Part shown: positions 63,212-64,000 of the stretch, piece after piece
How positions within the stretch are numbered: position 1 is the first letter of the stretch
Layout of the letters: every line of letters begins with the position of its first letter
Source: Adlercreutzia mucosicola DSM 19490
GTDB lineage: Bacteria; Actinomycetota; Coriobacteriia; Coriobacteriales; Eggerthellaceae
NCBI RefSeq assembly: GCF_000422625.1
Contig: NZ_AUGK01000006.1
Coordinates: 164,547 to 228,546, forward strand
Direction of reading: 5' to 3'
Length of the DNA: 64,000 nucleotides
Position numbers and translations under genes: made by a program
The notes under the pieces: model-generated
What the model saw: the letters and a program-made list of their open reading frames with translations, nothing else
What the model was told of the DNA's origin: nothing
Databases searched by the model: none

Positions 63212-63521
63212 AGTTTGGACGCTGCGGGATGGCAGCTACGCATCAAAGGCGCGTCCCGTTGTGGTGGTTCAGAATGAGTCGGTGGCCGAGTTCGACTCCA
63301 TTATCCTGTGCCTGCTGACGAGCTACGACTCCGATGGGATGCCGACACGCGTGAAGATCAGGCCTTCCGAGAGCAACGGGCTGTTCAAGACGAGCTATGT
63401 TATGGCCGACAAGATCATTTCCGTGGACAAGGCTCTTCTGGGAGAGCACATCGGCGTTCTCGCTGACGAGGATATGGAATTGGTCGGCCGTAGTTTGGCG
63501 AAGATTCTGGGCCTCGGCTGA
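63198..63521 (+). CDS. MazF/PemK-family toxin endoribonuclease
   Basis: 107 aa; ATG 63198 (a TTG just before would add one residue). MazF marks: RRGEVWTL, KARPVVVVQNE, FDSIILCLLTS, RVKIRPSESNGL and SYVMADKIISV, with the Arg/Ser/Thr positions of PemK-type nucleases. Cleaves RNA at short sequences; specificity unknown. Second gene of the pair with the RelB-type antitoxin. Confidence 0.88.
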   Translation: MRRGEVWTLRDGSYASKARPVVVVQNESVAEFDSIILCLLTSYDSDGMPTRVKIRPSESNGLFKTSYVMADKIISVDKALLGEHIGVLADEDMELVGRSLAKILGLG

Positions 63522-63535
63522 GGGCCGAGGCCCAG
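63507..63535 (+). terminator. Hairpin at the end of mazF
   Basis: 11-bp stem (63507-63517 with 63525-63535) overlapping the toxin stop codon; no T run. Confidence 0.5.
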
Positions 63536-63566
63536 ACCATTGGCATCAAGCCGGGGTGCAAACGAA

Positions 63567-63597
63567 GGGGCCCGGCGGCGCGATGCCGCCGGGCCCC
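63567..63597. terminator. Perfect hairpin between mazF and the second surface protein
   Basis: 13-bp perfect stem (63567-63579 with 63585-63597), loop GCGAT. Lies between converging genes and probably stops transcription both ways; no T run. Confidence 0.6.
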
Positions 63598-63617
63598 TCG
63601 GTGCGCCTGGCCCGCGC

Positions 63618-64000
63618 CTACCGCGCCGCGCGCTCCCGGCGGCGGGCGGCGAGCAGGGCGGCGCCGGCGGCCAGGGCGGCGGCCAGGGGCAGGCCGGCCG
63701 CGGCGGCCAGGGCGTCGCCGGTCTGGGCGAGCTTGTGGGCGATGGTGGTGCGCTCGTCGGCCTCGCCGTCGATGACGCCGCCGAGCCGGTCGACCCCCGG
63801 CGGGTAGGCGGGGTCGGAGACGACCCTGCCGTGCGACTTCTCGTATGCGCCCCAGCCGCCGGGCGGGTCGAAGGGGGCCCCGGGCTCGGGCGACTCCCCG
63901 TCGGGGTCCCACGCGGAGGGCGGCGTGCCCAGGCCGACCGCCACGTTGCCGATGTCGGCGCCCACGGCGGCCCCCGTCACGAGCGCGTCGAAGGAGAGGA
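63618..64000 (-). CDS. Second LAxTG surface protein, 5' part outside the window
   Basis: The visible 127 residues end with the DUF11-type strands, a Pro/Asp-rich linker (YPPGVDRLGG), LAQTGD, a hydrophobic helix and ARRRERAAR. Nearly the same as the tail of the first surface protein at both protein and DNA level, so a tandem paralogue. Its start lies beyond base 64000. Confidence 0.88.
   Translation of the reverse strand, partial: LSFDALVTGAAVGADIGNVAVGLGTPPSAWDPDGESPEPGAPFDPPGGWGAYEKSHGRVVSDPAYPPGVDRLGGVIDGEADERTTIAHKLAQTGDALAAAAGLPLAAALAAGAALLAARRRERAAR
63716..64000 (-). repeat. Repeat, second copy of the shared surface-protein tail
   Basis: Matches 57661-57945 in the same orientation. It may extend past the window edge. 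Confidence 0.88.

Overview
The window looks like a chromosomal segment of a high-GC gut actinobacterium of the class Coriobacteriia, most likely family Eggerthellaceae (inference). The marks are: long LuxR-type regulators with a polytopic membrane half, Tat-exported FAD reductases of the fumarate-reductase fold beside such regulators, a giant 2-hydroxyacyl-CoA dehydratase activase fusion, surface proteins with an LAxTG-type sorting signal, and GTG starts behind strong AGGAGG sites. No rRNA, tRNA, CRISPR array or transposase was seen.

Layout. 1-968: 3' part of a nuclease-fold protein cut by the window edge. 1181-4852: a tryptophan-specifier T-box leader followed by a complete ECF importer (S component, two ATPases, EcfT). 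A hipBA module (4930-6634) sits exactly at the 3' end of ecfT, and a 65-bp copy of that end lies on its far side. 6718-9403 (minus): esterase, condensation-fold acyltransferase, zinc-ribbon membrane protein. 9830-12033: a HelD helicase broken by one frameshift. 12067-17497 (minus): DUF3021/LytTR pair, C69 dipeptidase, MFS exporter, MerR regulator. 17789-21262: Tat flavoprotein divergent from a LuxR regulator. 21362-27646: a promoter, small genes including a ribbon-helix-helix protein, and an 1818-aa Lhr helicase. 27851-28113: possible orphan structured RNA. 28212-35684: LuxR regulator, thioesterase, rhamnose mutarotase, UPF0210 protein, membrane XRE protein, LysR regulator and a second Tat flavoprotein.

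The most unusual block is 35824-44752 on the minus strand: seven genes with overlaps or gaps of at most 15 bases, encoding a coiled-coil protein, an FHA/zinc-ribbon protein, a NrdG-like radical SAM protein, a ClpB-type AAA+ ATPase, a membrane Ser/Thr kinase, a small membrane protein and a DUF1848 Fe-S protein. The kinase N-terminus carries two APT(I/L)VD motifs that fit FHA docking sites. I read it as a phospho-regulated ATPase machine of unknown purpose, and the best candidate for an undescribed system here.

44822-57477: beta-carbonic anhydrase, TetR plus a 1599-aa activase, an HTH-DUF3990 toxin-like pair flanked by 34-bp direct repeats, a membrane-tailed HTH protein, LysR, acyl-CoA dehydrogenase, rsmI and a YgjP-type metallopeptidase. 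57566-64000: a large LAQTG surface protein whose signal peptide is out of frame at a run of nine Cs (probable phase variation), a RelB/MazF pair, and the 3' end of a second surface protein sharing its tail. Four toxin-antitoxin-like modules in 64 kb, two bordered by direct repeats, suggest an actively rearranging segment.
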